Shown: piece by piece, positions 1 to 9,361 of the stretch
Position numbering within the stretch: position 1 is the first letter of the stretch
Layout of the letters: each line of letters begins with the position of its first letter
Assembly (NCBI RefSeq): GCF_030063445.1
Contig: NZ_JASITD010000016.1
Coordinates: 51,373 to 115,372, forward strand
Length of the DNA: 64,000 bases
Source: Hymenobacter sp. H14-R3
GTDB taxonomy: Bacteria; Bacteroidota; Bacteroidia; Cytophagales; Hymenobacteraceae
Direction: 5' to 3'
Position numbers and translations under genes: made by a program
The notes under the pieces: generated by a model
Databases searched by the model: none
What the model was told of the DNA's origin: nothing
The model's input: only the letters and a program-made list of their open reading frames with translations

Positions 1-2319
1 CTGGCCGCCCGCGGTTTCGGCCCGAATTTCGACTTCGTAATTCCCCGGGGCCAGGCCGCGCAGCACCAGCCGCCGCGGCGTGTTCAGCCAGGCCGTGGGC
101 CGCGCTTCGGCCGCATAGTGCAGGCGGTAAGCGTAGCGGGCGAGGTCCGGGTCGAAATAATCCGTCAGGGCCAGGCGCAACTCCACGAAGGCATTGGGGC
201 CGGCGGGTAGCGTGAACTGCTCGTGGTGGCCGGCAGGCAGGTACCGCACGGCTTCGGTAGCGCCGGCCGGGGTGCCCAGGGCGGTGAGCAGCAGCCGCGG
301 CGGGCGGGGCAGGGCTATTGCCACGGCGCGCTCCGGCCGCACGCGGTACACGCCACTCACCCCCCCAAACCACAACGTGCCGTCGGCATCGGCGAAGGCC
401 GACCGGCGGTTTAGTTCGGGGTCCTTAAACCCCTCAGTTTCGCCAAAAACCGACAGCTGGCCACTGGCCGGGGCGTAGCGCACCAGCCCGGCATAGGTGC
501 CCACCCACAGGTGGCCCGCGCGGTCGGGCAGGATGGTCGCGATGCGGTGGCTCGGCAACCCCTCGGCCTCGCTCAGCTGGCGCACCACACCCGCGTGGGC
601 ATCCACCAGCAGCAGGCCCTGGTCGAGGGTGCCCACCCACACGCGGCCGGGGCCCGCCGCCGTCACGCAGGTGAGGGCATCAGTCGGCAGCCGGTGCCCG
701 GCCGGGGCTTCTACCCCATAAGCCCGCAGCCGGGCCGGCTGGTCGGGGGGCAGCCAGAACAGGCCGCCAGTAGTGCTTATCCACAGGGCCCCGGTGGCCG
801 GGTCTTCGGCCAGGCCCGTGATGTCGAGCTTGTGCAGGGGCCAGTCGGGCTGGTCATCCGCCACCCGCCGCAGGGAGGCCAAGTCGGCGCTGACGCGGAA
901 CAAGCCCGTTTGACCGCCCACCCAAAGCCGGCCGGCGTGGTCGTGGAGCAGCGCGAAAGCGCGGGCCGGGCCGGGGGTTTCGCGCCGCCAGGGCCGCAGC
1001 GGCCCCTGCGCTAAATTGCTAATCTGGCCCATTGTCAGGTCGAGGCGCAATACGCCCCACAGCTCGTCGGCCAGCACGGCGAAGTGACCCGTGGGGGGCG
1101 CGAAAATACCGCCGAATACGCCGTCATATTTCTCGTGCGTAGCCACCTGCCAGCTGCGGAACGGCCGCAGGGGAGCCGCGGGCGAGTCGGCCGCCTGCGT
1201 GAAGGAGCCACCGTAGGTAGACACGAAAAGCCGGCCGTCGGGCAGCCGGGCGATGAGCCGGGCGCTGCCCACTGCCTCCCCGCCGGCCCGCAGCACGGGC
1301 TCCACTACCCGCCGCACCGGCCGCTGCTTGTAGCACCCGCGCCAGTCGCGGGCGTAGCGCCACCAGATGCCCTGCGCATCGCGTTCGAGCCTGTAGCTGA
1401 GCGCCTGGTTGGCCACCCCGGTCACCGGCGTACTAGATAGGCGGGGGCACGCCCCGCGCAAGTCGCTGACGTGCAGCCACTGCCCCTGCACCAGGGCGTC
1501 GAGGGTGCTATCGGTCACGTAGGGCGAGTGGTACATCTGGGGCAGGAGCCGGGGCCACCGGCAGAGGGCCCGCAGGCGGTAGGCCGGGTCCAGCACAAAC
1601 ATCCCCTGGCGCCCAAAAAACCGCTGCGGCCGCGTGCCCGGCACCGGCAGGAGCTGCGCGGGCACCCGAAACTGCCGCTGCACTGTGCCGTTGGGGGCCA
1701 GGTAGTACAGCACGGGGCGGTCGCTGGCCAGCCAAACGCCGTCGCCTCCCGTTTCAGCCGTAAAGTAGAAGGCGGTTTCGGCCACCCGGCTTACCGGAAA
1801 AAGCGGGGCCTGCGGGCGCGTGGCGGCAAAAACGGCTATAGTTCCGGCCCCGTAGCCCACCCAGAGGCGGTCGCTGCGCGGGTGGTACAGCAGGGTCGCC
1901 ACTTTCGGGCGTTCGTCGGGGCGCACCGGCAGCGGCACCAGCAGCAGGCGGCCGGTACCAGGGTCAAAACGCAGCAGGCCCGACTCGGCCCCTATCCACA
2001 GCCGGCCCACTTGGTCGAGGGCCAGCGCCGCCACCGCCGCCACTGCCAGGCGCGGCCCCTGGCGCACCAGGCTTTTCAGGGGTACTAGTTCGTTGCCGTC
2101 GTAGCGATACACCCCCTCGTCGGTGGCCACCCACCGGTACCCCGCGGCATCCGTCACCATCTGCTGAATCAGGAGCGGACTCAGCACGGGGTCGCGCTGC
2201 CAGCCGGGCCCGCCCGTCGCGCTGGCCAACGCACTATTGACGGTCAGCAGCAGGCCCATCAGCCAGCTTACTAACTTGCGTGCGCTGACCCTGGGCGGCA
2301 GGAATAGCGGCGTATTCAC
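1..2319 (-). CDS. Two-component regulator-propeller sensor, 5' part (runs off left edge)
   Basis: Reading the minus strand from a GTG at 2319 gives about 770 codons without a stop to the window edge. A signal peptide (basic start, then WLMGLLLTVNSALASA) is followed by many blade motifs of the regulator-propeller type, such as RLWIGAESGLLRFD, GRLWVGGQTGLFRV and HLWVGTYAGLVRYAP. The last part, with LTDYFDPDLARYAYRL, looks like a Y_Y_Y domain. Family knowledge: this periplasmic sensor half normally precedes one membrane helix and a cytoplasmic histidine kinase or DNA-binding domain, which would lie outside the window. ATG 2259 is an alternative start but would cut into the signal peptide. The ligand cannot be deduced. 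An in-frame TAA lies 24 nt upstream of the GTG. Confidence 0.85.
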   Translation of the reverse strand, partial: MNTPLFLPPRVSARKLVSWLMGLLLTVNSALASATGGPGWQRDPVLSPLLIQQMVTDAAGYRWVATDEGVYRYDGNELVPLKSLVRQGPRLAVAAVAALALDQVGRLWIGAESGLLRFDPGTGRLLLVPLPVRPDERPKVATLLYHPRSDRLWVGYGAGTIAVFAATRPQAPLFPVSRVAETAFYFTAETGGDGVWLASDRPVLYYLAPNGTVQRQFRVPAQLLPVPGTRPQRFFGRQGMFVLDPAYRLRALCRWPRLLPQMYHSPYVTDSTLDALVQGQWLHVSDLRGACPRLSSTPVTGVANQALSYRLERDAQGIWWRYARDWRGCYKQRPVRRVVEPVLRAGGEAVGSARLIARLPDGRLFVSTYGGSFTQAADSPAAPLRPFRSWQVATHEKYDGVFGGIFAPPTGHFAVLADELWGVLRLDLTMGQISNLAQGPLRPWRRETPGPARAFALLHDHAGRLWVGGQTGLFRVSADLASLRRVADDQPDWPLHKLDITGLAEDPATGALWISTTGGLFWLPPDQPARLRAYGVEAPAGHRLPTDALTCVTAAGPGRVWVGTLDQGLLLVDAHAGVVRQLSEAEGLPSHRIATILPDRAGHLWVGTYAGLVRYAPASGQLSVFGETEGFKDPELNRRSAFADADGTLWFGGVSGVYRVRPERAVAIALPRPPRLLLTALGTPAGATEAVRYLPAGHHEQFTLPAGPNAFVELRLALTDYFDPDLARYAYRLHYAAEARPTAWLNTPRRLVLRGLAPGNYEVEIRAETAGGQ

Positions 2320-2496
2320 GTTGTCAGCTGGCACATGTTAACCTGCATTATAGTTGCTAATGCCTCATTAACAGCATATTATGCATAAAGGTTTTTTCAT
2401 CTCATGGCCTATGGGGTTGCACAATAGCAGGCGCGGAAAACAACGCCAGAGCGGTCTCCAAGTCGGTGCATAGAATTTCACGCACCTTCTGTCAGG

Positions 2497-2757
2497 AAAT
2501 CCTATTCGCTTGATTTGCGGGAACGGGTTGCGGCGGCGTGTGCCGCGCCGCAGGCCCGGATTTACCAGGTGGCCGCGCAATTCAGTGTTTCCATCTCCTT
2601 CGTGGACAAGCTTTTGCGCCGCCAGCGCACGAGCGGTTCGCTGGCTGGCGGCTTTGCCCGCGAGCGGTGGCCCGGTGCCGCGCCTAGAGCCGGCGGGCCG
2701 GGCCCTGTTGAGGGCCCGTCTGGTGGCGCAGCCCGCCGCCACACTAGCCGAACCAAG
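2497..2757 (+). pseudogene. IS630-family transposase N-terminal relic
   Basis: The frame read from about 2497 encodes KSYSLDLRERVAAAC, then VAAQFSVSISFVDKLLRRQR, which is the helix-turn-helix start of IS630-type transposases. Around 2650 the similarity moves to another frame (RALLRARLVAQPAATLAE), so there is at least one frameshift, and it stops near 2757. The DDE catalytic domain is absent. It marks an old insertion. A perfect hairpin follows directly. Confidence 0.65.
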
Positions 2758-2758
2758 C

Positions 2759-2803
2759 ACCGCCCGCCACGTACTCGTGCGGCCCGAGTACGTGGCGGGC
2801 GGT
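2759..2803. repeat. Perfect 19-bp inverted repeat (hairpin)
   Basis: The arms 2759-2777 and 2785-2803 are exact reverse complements with a 7-nt loop. There is no T-run next to it on either strand, so it is not a typical intrinsic terminator. It sits at the broken end of the IS630 relic and may be an insertion scar or IS end. Confidence 0.75.
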
Positions 2804-3300
2804 CGAGTGCCTCGGGTGGGGGCGCAAAAAAAAGCACCCACGCCGCCGGGCGTGTCGTAGCCTTGCGCCGCTTGTTTTTAGGAGCTATTCAGATAATACC
2901 CACGGTATTATCGTGCCGGTCGGGGCCGACGAAGTTGTCGAGCCGGAAGTGGGCGCGCTGCACCTGGGCCTGGCGCAAGTAGCAGCTCAGGGCCAGGCCA
3001 TTCTTGGTAAATGGCGAAGGGAGAGTAGTGGGGCAAGGTAGCCACGCGCAGGACCCGCCGGTGGGCGGCGGCCTACAGGGTCAGGACCGCGCCCAGCAAA
3101 TTGCAGGCATAATGGCCCTGAGCCCCGGGGGTGAGGTAGAGGCGGTCAAAGGGGCTGGCGCTGAGCGCAGTACTGGGCCTGGCGAGTCGTTGAGGGAGTG
3201 GGCCGCTTAGAAAGAGTTGCCGCACGAAATCGACCTGGCCAGAAGGCGGGCTCTTCGAAAGCGGCAAACGAGGGGAGCTAGGAGCGTACGCCGCTTGCGC
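2804..3300. other. Intergenic stretch, no supportable gene
   Basis: Short frames exist on both strands, but none shows a recognisable domain or a good start. A minus-strand stretch reading RLYLTPGAQGHYACNLLGAV may be a decayed gene, but I could not identify it. Confidence 0.4.
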
Positions 3301-3311
3301 CGCCGGCTTCC

Positions 3312-3377
3312 TGATAAAAGTCATGTTGGGGGCTTGACATTGCGCATGGCGGTTGCTGCCCGCCACCCGGTTCTTTG
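3312..3377 (+). promoter_or_regulatory. Crp/Fnr-type box plus -7 element (usp promoter, site 1)
   Basis: The near-palindrome TGATAAAAGTCA (3312-3323) is followed after 46 bp by GTTCTTTG (3370-3377), a Bacteroidota-like -7 element. The universal stress gene starts at 3411. Spacing and downstream bases (TGACATTG in between, then CCGGTTCTTTGC) match site 6 at 24308 almost exactly. Confidence 0.65.
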
Positions 3378-3410
3378 CCAGCACTGTTGCCCTGCTCTAA
3401 GCACCGCCTT

Positions 3411-4235
3411 ATGACGCCTTCGCTGCTGATTCTCACCGACTTCTTTCGGGCCGCCAACCAGGCGCTCGACTACGCCACCAACCTGGCCGGGCCCCTCGGG
3501 GCCCGGCTGGTACTGCTGCGTGTGCGCCGCGACTCTGCTCTCGACCCGGCGCTGTTCAGCGGCTTGCTATCTGACCTGAACAAAGAAGTTACAGCACTGG
3601 CCCTAAGCCATATAACTAATAACCTGGCCGTGCCGGTGGTAGCTGAAACAGGCCAGGGCCGCGTGGCCTTTGCCGTGGCCGATGCCGTGAGCCGGCACCA
3701 CCCGCTGCTGGTGGTGCTGGGCCGGCCCGACTACTCGGCCACGCCCGACGAGCTGGTGCAAACCACCGCCCTCGACATCCTGCGCACGGCGCCCTACCCC
3801 ATGCTGGTGGTGCCGCACACGCTGGCCAGCCGCACGTTGCCCCGGCGCGTACTGCTGGCCGTCGATGGCGAAGACTTTACCCTGGGCCCGCACGCCGGGG
3901 CCGTGCGCTACCTGCTCACGGCCCTGGGCGCGGAGCTGACCGTGCTCCACGTGGCCACGGCCCCCGCCGCCGAGGTTGCGGAGGGCGAGATACTGGCGTC
4001 GGTGCGGCGCACGGGTTTGACCATCGATTTGCTGGCCCCGCTACGCTTCCGGCGCGCGGTGGCGGCCCACCCAGCCGGCGGCATTCTGCACGCCGCGCAG
4101 GCCGGTGATACCGACCTGCTGGTGGTGCTGGCGCGGCCCCGCAGCTTCTGGGGCAAGCTGTTTTGCCGCAGCGTAACGGCCGAGGTGCTGCTGCACAGCC
4201 CGGTGCCCGTGCTGGTGCTCCCCACCATCGCCTGA
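3411..4235 (+). CDS. Universal stress protein, tandem UspA domains
   Basis: A 274-residue protein with two Usp domains: one from SLLILTDFFRAANQAL to YPMLVVPHT, the second from RRVLLAVDGEDF to SPVPVLVLP. The start is taken at ATG 3411 because the promoter's -7 box ends at 3377; an upstream in-frame GTG or ATG would lie inside or too near the promoter. The second domain ends with ARPRSFWGKLFCRSVTAEVL, the place where ATP-binding Usp proteins carry G-x2-G-x9-G-S/T; the first glycines are not conserved here, so nucleotide binding is uncertain. It is one of five related genes in the island (the others are at 13939, 14800, 16006 and 16915). Cytoplasmic stress/dormancy role is inferred from the family. 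Confidence 0.9.
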   Translation: MTPSLLILTDFFRAANQALDYATNLAGPLGARLVLLRVRRDSALDPALFSGLLSDLNKEVTALALSHITNNLAVPVVAETGQGRVAFAVADAVSRHHPLLVVLGRPDYSATPDELVQTTALDILRTAPYPMLVVPHTLASRTLPRRVLLAVDGEDFTLGPHAGAVRYLLTALGAELTVLHVATAPAAEVAEGEILASVRRTGLTIDLLAPLRFRRAVAAHPAGGILHAAQAGDTDLLVVLARPRSFWGKLFCRSVTAEVLLHSPVPVLVLPTIA

Positions 4236-4436
4236 CCCAATTTGCGGGGCCCAGTGCTGGCGCCTGGTTGAGCGGCCCAAACGAAGCGGTAGCGCGGCTG
4301 CACTGCGTGGATGCTGCCGGAGCATAACCGCCCCGGCACTTATTCTGTTCGCGGCTAAATATCTATCGGACAGCTTATTAATAATAATGATTGAGCGGCG
4401 TGCCGCCCGATGCCCACCCTCCCAAGCCTGCTACCT

Positions 4437-4742
4437 ATGGAAACGACCCTCACCCACGCGCCGCCCACGGCCCTGGCCCTCGATACCCCGCTCGAACCGG
4501 AAGCCCTCCGCCGCCTCGATGCCTACTGGCGGGCGGCCAACTACCTCGCGGTGGGCCAGATATACCTGTACGACAACCCGTTGCTGCGCGAGCCGCTCAC
4601 GCTGGCGCACCTCAAGCCGCTGCTGCCGGATAAGCTCGTGGCCCACAAGCAGTACATCTACCGCTACGGCCAGGACATGCCCGAAATCCGGGACTGGCAG
4701 TGGGTAGGCAAGGGGGAAGCGGGCGCGCGAAGTACTGCGTGA
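4437..4742 (+). pseudogene. xfp: Phosphoketolase relic with in-frame internal deletion
   Basis: This 101-codon frame joins the two ends of a phosphoketolase. Residues about 15-60 read [20 protein letters not shown] then [15 protein letters not shown], the conserved N-terminus. The following residues [20 protein letters not shown] with DWQW are the conserved C-terminus. The roughly 700 residues between them, with the thiamine diphosphate site, are missing. The junction lies near 4610-4630 and is in frame, so a small protein could still be made, but it cannot be an enzyme. ATG 4410 is an alternative start. It lies between a usp gene and a P-type ATPase relic that shows the same kind of deletion. 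Family function: cleavage of xylulose-5-P/fructose-6-P to acetyl-P. Confidence 0.8.
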
Positions 4743-4811
4743 AAAGAGGCGTGCCGCCTGACCTTTTCGGTGGCCGCCCACCCCATAAAATATACGCAAC
4801 TACCTGACCCA

Positions 4812-5257
4812 ATGAATTATAACTTCCCCACCGTGGCCGCCAAGCTGACTACCTCGCCGGCGGGCCCCTACGCGGCCCCGGCCGGGCAATGCCTGGCCAA
4901 GCACGGCCCCAATCAACTGGCCGACACCCAGCAGAAAACCAGCTGGCCGAGGTGATAAATCTGGTGCTGCTGGCCATCCGCCCGGGCCGCGAGTCCATTT
5001 TCTGCTCCGGCCTGCTTTCCAACAAGCCGATGCTGGGGGCCGTGGCCCTGACGCTGCACCTGCTCATTCCCTACGTGCCCTTCTGCAACGAGCTGTTCAG
5101 CACCCAGCCGCTCACCGCGGTCGAGCTGGGCGGGGCCGTGGCCAGCGTGGTGTTCTGGGTAGTCGAAATCCAGAAGCTCCTTGCCTGGCGGCGCGGGGTG
5201 GCCGTGGGGCATTGCCGCTGGCACCAACGCAGTTCGCAAATCAGCAGACTGCTTTAG
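4812..5257 (+). pseudogene. P-type cation ATPase relic (N- and C-terminal ends fused)
   Basis: The frame from ATG 4812 gives LTTSPAGPYAAPAGQCLAKH then GPNQLADTQQKTSW, the cation-ATPase N domain, and stops at about 4955. From about 4945 another frame continues with RPGRESIFCSGLLSNKPMLG and LTAVELGGAVASVVFWVVEI, the last two membrane helices of calcium-type P-type ATPases. The actuator, phosphorylation (DKTGT) and nucleotide-binding parts are gone. The gene therefore carries a deletion of perhaps 2 kb plus a frame change at the junction. Same neighbourhood and same type of scar as the phosphoketolase relic. Confidence 0.75.
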
Positions 5258-5360
5258 CATTAATTAAGAATTAAAAACGATAAATTAAAGACTTAATTGT
5301 AAATATTTTAATTTATCATTCTTAATCCCTAATCCCAACGCTGTATTTTACCCCAATCCC

Positions 5361-6731
5361 ATGGCCGCTACCCGACTCTTACGCCCGCTGGTGCGGCCTC
5401 TCACGCAGTTCTTTCGCCACGAGGCGGCGGGCGGCCTGTTGCTGCTGGCCAGCACGATGCTGGCCCTGGTGCTGGCCAACATCAGCTGGGGCCCGGCCCG
5501 CCACTTCCCGGCCATCTGGAACGACTATGTCGTTATTAGTGTGCACCACTTCGTGCTCAAGCTCACGCTGCTGCACTGGATAAACGATGGGCTGATGACC
5601 CTGTTTTTTCTGATGGTGGGCCTGGAAATCAAGCGCGAGGTGCTGGGGGGCGAGCTGACTTCGCTGCGCCAGGCGGCGCTGCCCATTGTCGGGGCTTTGG
5701 GCGGCATGCTGGTACCGGCGCTGCTCTTCGCCCTCTTCAACCGCGGCACGCCCACGGCCGGCGGCTGGGGCATTCCGATGGCCACCGACATTGCTTTTGC
5801 GCTGGCCGTGCTGCAGCTGCTGGGGCCGCGCGTGCCGCTGGGCCTCAAGGTCTTTCTCACGGCCCTGGCCATTATTGATGACCTGGGGGCCGTGGTCGTG
5901 ATTGCCGGCTTCTACACCAAAGCCCTGCACCTGAGCTATGTATACCTGGCCCTGGGCACCTGGGCCGTGCTGCTGGCCTTCAACTACCTGCACCTGCGCA
6001 GCCTGTGGGCCTACCTGCCGCTGGGCCTGCTGCTGACGTACTTCATGCTCCGGTCGGGCATTCATACCACGGTGGCGGGGGTGCTGCTGGCGGTGGCCAT
6101 TCCCTTCGGGTCGGCCGCCCCGCGCCCCGCCATGCTGCGCTGGCTGCACCAGCAGCTGGGCCGGCTGCGCCGCGAAACGCGGCGGGAGGCCGCCGATTCG
6201 CACGCCATCAGCGCGGCAATGGAGGCCGTCGGCCGCCGCGGCAGCTCCCCGGCCCAGCGCCTGGAAAGCCAGCTGCACACGGTGGTGGCCTTCGGGGTCA
6301 TTCCCCTGTTTGCCTTCGCCAACAGCAGCCTGGTAATTGCCCCGGCGGCCGTGCGGGGGCTGCTTTCGCCGCTGGGCCTGGGCATTCTGGCGGGGCTGGT
6401 GGTGGGCAAGCCCCTGGGCATCGGGGCCCTGAGCTGGCTCACGGTGCGCCTGGGCTGGGCCACGCTGCCGCCCGGCGTGAGCTGGCGGCAGGTGTGGGGC
6501 GCGGGTATCCTGGCCGGCATCGGGTTCACCATGTCCATCTTCGTCACGCTGCTGGCCCTGGGCACCGACTCGCCCGCCACGGCCACGGCCAAGCTGGCGG
6601 TGCTGGTGGCCTCGGCCTGCGCCAGCGGGCTGGGCTACGCGCTGCTGCGGAGCACGCTGGCCGCGCCAGCGCAGGATAGCGTAAAGCTCGCCGCCGCCCA
6701 GCCCGCCCCGGCTATCGGGGAGGCGAGGTAG
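5361..6731 (+). CDS. nhaA: NhaA-type Na+/H+ antiporter
   Basis: A 456-residue inner-membrane protein with about 12 hydrophobic segments. Key motifs are present: MATDIAFALAVLQLLG (Asp143) and AIIDDLGAVVVIAGF (Asp173, Asp174), which correspond to Asp133, Asp163 and Asp164 of E. coli NhaA. The conserved late motif GIGFTMSIFVTLLAL is also present. The length is somewhat above the usual 390 because of a loop near residues 255-300 and a C-terminal tail. Function from the family: electrogenic exchange of Na+ (or Li+) for protons. The upstream 5260-5340 stretch is strongly AT-rich; no Crp-type box was found there. Start ATG 5361 follows this AT-rich leader. Confidence 0.95.
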   Translation: MAATRLLRPLVRPLTQFFRHEAAGGLLLLASTMLALVLANISWGPARHFPAIWNDYVVISVHHFVLKLTLLHWINDGLMTLFFLMVGLEIKREVLGGELTSLRQAALPIVGALGGMLVPALLFALFNRGTPTAGGWGIPMATDIAFALAVLQLLGPRVPLGLKVFLTALAIIDDLGAVVVIAGFYTKALHLSYVYLALGTWAVLLAFNYLHLRSLWAYLPLGLLLTYFMLRSGIHTTVAGVLLAVAIPFGSAAPRPAMLRWLHQQLGRLRRETRREAADSHAISAAMEAVGRRGSSPAQRLESQLHTVVAFGVIPLFAFANSSLVIAPAAVRGLLSPLGLGILAGLVVGKPLGIGALSWLTVRLGWATLPPGVSWRQVWGAGILAGIGFTMSIFVTLLALGTDSPATATAKLAVLVASACASGLGYALLRSTLAAPAQDSVKLAAAQPAPAIGEAR

Positions 6732-7383
6732 CTTCCGGCCGGCGCCCGTCGGCGCAATGGAGCAGCCGAAGCTGATTACGCGGGTGGCTGGCTCACTGGA
6801 TAAGCATATAACTAATTGATAATCAGTTATTTATGATATAGAGTTTGATTAGTCTATAAATCGTCGGCGCAGCTTGTGGCTCGCGTTGCGTGGGCGAGCC
6901 GCCCACGAGGAACCGGTTCCTTCCGCGAACAAGTTCTTACCGGGAATGCCCAGCCGCCAGCCAACCGTTTTCAGGTTGGCTGGGTTGCCGCCCTCCCTGC
7001 GCAGGTAGATGTCGGCGGCGATATCGCCCCGAGAGCGCACTACGCGGCGTAGTGCGCTTGCTACTTGGCTTGGTAGCGCAGGCGTTTCGGCAAACCCCAC
7101 TGTTTGCAGGTCTGTCCTGATTGAATCGACGGTATAGTTTATGGGTAGCGGCTGGGCCGGCATTCACTCCGGGCAGTAGTGACGGGGGTGGCGCGGGCCG
7201 TCTTTTAGCTTTCGCTGCGAAGAGGGCTGAGGGCGCGCGGCGGATTGGCCCGCGCTCAGGCATAGATGCCGGCCCTGGTACTGGTGAGCAGGTGGGCAGG
7301 GCCAGGAGAAAACCGCGCCGGGTGGCTGGCATTGGTATACCCTTGCAGTGGGCTTTACCTGGGCCAGCTCTTCGGCTAATTCT
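6732..7383. other. Intergenic region with an 11-bp hairpin
   Basis: No gene is supported. A minus-strand frame of 104 codons (6849-7163) has no recognisable domain. Arms 7035-7045 and 7047-7057 (GCGCACTACGC and its complement) form a perfect hairpin around one central base. Confidence 0.45.
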
Positions 7384-8787
7384 ATGGATGTTACCCTGCA
7401 ATTTTTAGGGGCCGCGCATTGCGTCACCGGCTCCAAATACCTGCTTACCCTCGATGACCACACCCCGCCACCCCGCCGGGTGCTGGTGGACTGCGGCCTG
7501 TTTCAGGGGCTGAAGGAGCTGCGCCTGCGCAACCGCGAGCCGCTGCCGCTGCCCGCCGCCGACGTGGAGCTGGTCATCCTCACCCACGCCCACATCGACC
7601 ACAGCGGCTACCTGCCCAAGCTGGTGCGCGACGGCTTCCGGGGCCGCGTCCTGTGCACCGAGGCCACGGCCGACCTGCTCAGCATCATGCTCCTCGACTC
7701 GGCCAAGCTCCAGGAAGAAGAAGCCGCCTACGCCAACCAAAAAGGCTACTCCCGGCACCACCCGGCCGAGCCGCTCTACACCCAGGCCGACGTGGAGCAC
7801 CTGCTGCCGCTGGTAGAAACCGTGGCCTACGATGCCCCCGTTACCCTGCTCGACGGCCTGCTCACGCTCACCTTCCGCGATGCCGGCCACATCCTGGGCT
7901 CGGCCATTGTGGAACTGGCCGTGCAGGGCGCGCAGCAGCGCAAGCAGCTGGTGTTTTCCGGCGACCTGGGCCGCTACGACAACCCGGTGCTGTTCGACCC
8001 CACGCCCATTGCCACGGCCGACGTGCTGCTGGTCGAGTCTACCTACGGCGACCGGGATGCCCGCATCGAGGACCCCGAAGCCGAGCTGGTTAAGGTGGTG
8101 ACCGGGGCATTGGCCCGGGGCGGCGTGCTGCTCATCGCCGCCTTTTCGGTGGGCCGCACCCAAACCCTGCTCTACTACCTCAAGAAGCTCATGGCCGCCG
8201 GCCGCGTGCCCAGGGTGCCGGTGTATGTGGACAGCCCAATGGGCATCCGCGTGTCGGACCTGTACCCGCGCCACCCGGCCGCCCACCGCCTCGGCGACGG
8301 CAATATGTTTGACTTTCCGGGTATGCGCTTCGTCACCGAAGCGCGGGAATCGAAGGGGCTGAACGCGAAAACCGGGCCGGCCATCATCATCTCCTCCAGC
8401 GGCATGTGCACCGGTGGGCGCATCGTGCACCACCTCTTCAACCGCCTGCCCCGGCCCCAGGACACGCTGCTGCTCGTGGGCTACCAGGCGGAGGGCACCC
8501 GGGGCCGCAGCTTACAAAACGGCGAAAAGGAAATCAAAATATTTGGCGAGCTGGTGCCCGTGCGCTGCCAGGTGAAGCAGCTCGACGGCTTCTCGGCCCA
8601 CGCCGACCGCTCGGAGCTGCTACGCTGGCTCGGCCAGTTTCAGGCCCCGCCCAAACGCACCTTTATCGTGCATGGCGAGCCCGCGCCCGCCGAGGCCCTG
8701 GCCAAAACCCTGCGCGAAGGCCAGGGCTGGCCCAACGTGGAAGTGCCCGACTACCTGGAAAGGAAAGTGCTGTTTACCGGCATTTAG
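7384..8787 (+). CDS. MBL-fold beta-CASP metallohydrolase (RNA-processing exonuclease type)
   Basis: A 467-residue protein of the CPSF73-like metallo-beta-lactamase family. THAHIDHSGYLP near residue 65 is the HxHxDH zinc motif; FRDAGHILGSAIVEL, VFSGDLGR and FSAHADR supply further metal and beta-CASP residues; SSSGMCTGGRIVHHL is typical of the beta-CASP region. Family members cleave RNA in the cytoplasm with two zinc ions; the substrate here is unknown. The start is ATG 7384, because residues upstream in the same frame do not belong to the fold. Similar genes accompany Usp and phosphoketolase genes in hypoxia islands of other bacteria (general knowledge). Confidence 0.9.
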   Translation: MDVTLQFLGAAHCVTGSKYLLTLDDHTPPPRRVLVDCGLFQGLKELRLRNREPLPLPAADVELVILTHAHIDHSGYLPKLVRDGFRGRVLCTEATADLLSIMLLDSAKLQEEEAAYANQKGYSRHHPAEPLYTQADVEHLLPLVETVAYDAPVTLLDGLLTLTFRDAGHILGSAIVELAVQGAQQRKQLVFSGDLGRYDNPVLFDPTPIATADVLLVESTYGDRDARIEDPEAELVKVVTGALARGGVLLIAAFSVGRTQTLLYYLKKLMAAGRVPRVPVYVDSPMGIRVSDLYPRHPAAHRLGDGNMFDFPGMRFVTEARESKGLNAKTGPAIIISSSGMCTGGRIVHHLFNRLPRPQDTLLLVGYQAEGTRGRSLQNGEKEIKIFGELVPVRCQVKQLDGFSAHADRSELLRWLGQFQAPPKRTFIVHGEPAPAEALAKTLREGQGWPNVEVPDYLERKVLFTGI

Positions 8788-9296
8788 CGTAGTTTTCGGG
8801 CCGCTGCACCTGAATGGAGGCGGGGTAGGGCTGGTAGTCGCACCTGGTAGGGCTTGCCCCAACCAAGTCATTAACTAATTGCTGTTAAAGTAATTGCGCT
8901 AGCAAGCAACCAGGCTGCTATCGGCGGCCGAAGGAAATGCGAAGTTTCTGAACCGTAGCCACCCCCCTAAAATACGACTGATTTTCCCCTCTTCGGGTAG
9001 CCTCTAAGCACGGCCAGCGCTCCTGCCGCCGCGCCATCGGTGAGCACAACGAAGTTGGGGGCTGTGGCAAGGCTGCGCAAGGGGGGCGCAGCCCAGTGAA
9101 CAGCAACTCATTTTTGCGGCAGCCATAGACTAGTAACACCGCCGCCCAGCCAGCAGGCGTGGGCAGCGGCACTACCAGCGGTTTGTGTATTCATAGCAGC
9201 CAGCTTGTTCAGCTGGCTACCGGCAAGTGGGGGACTCCTGCCGGCTTTAGTTATGGAGTGGTGCTGCAAGGTGGGCAGGCAACTCAACCAGCCACA
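8788..9296. other. Intergenic region, nothing identified
   Basis: No frame with a recognisable domain on either strand. The regulatory box of the next gene lies at the end of this gap. Confidence 0.5.
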
Positions 9297-9361
9297 TGAC
9301 AAACGTCAGCTAATTACTTGACAATCTTCCTGGTACCGACCCGGGCGGCCCGATAGTTTTG
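9297..9361 (+). promoter_or_regulatory. Crp/Fnr-type box plus -7 element (site 2)
   Basis: Perfect TGACAAACGTCA at 9297-9308, then 45 bp, then TAGTTTTG at 9354-9361, an almost ideal TAnnTTTG. A TTGACAATC sequence lies 11 bp after the box, as in sites 1 and 6. The next gene starts at 9524, so the leader would be about 155 nt. Confidence 0.7.

Noticed and set aside
511..2088. Long plus-strand open frames opposite the propeller gene
   Set aside because: They are antisense shadows caused by high GC; the minus strand has one uninterrupted frame with clear propeller motifs.
5379..6278. 299-codon minus-strand open frame opposite nhaA
   Set aside because: Low-complexity Gln/Arg-rich antisense translation; the plus strand encodes a well conserved antiporter.
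6849..7163. 104-codon minus-strand frame after nhaA
   Set aside because: No domain, no promoter, and a perfect hairpin lies inside it; not supportable as a gene.
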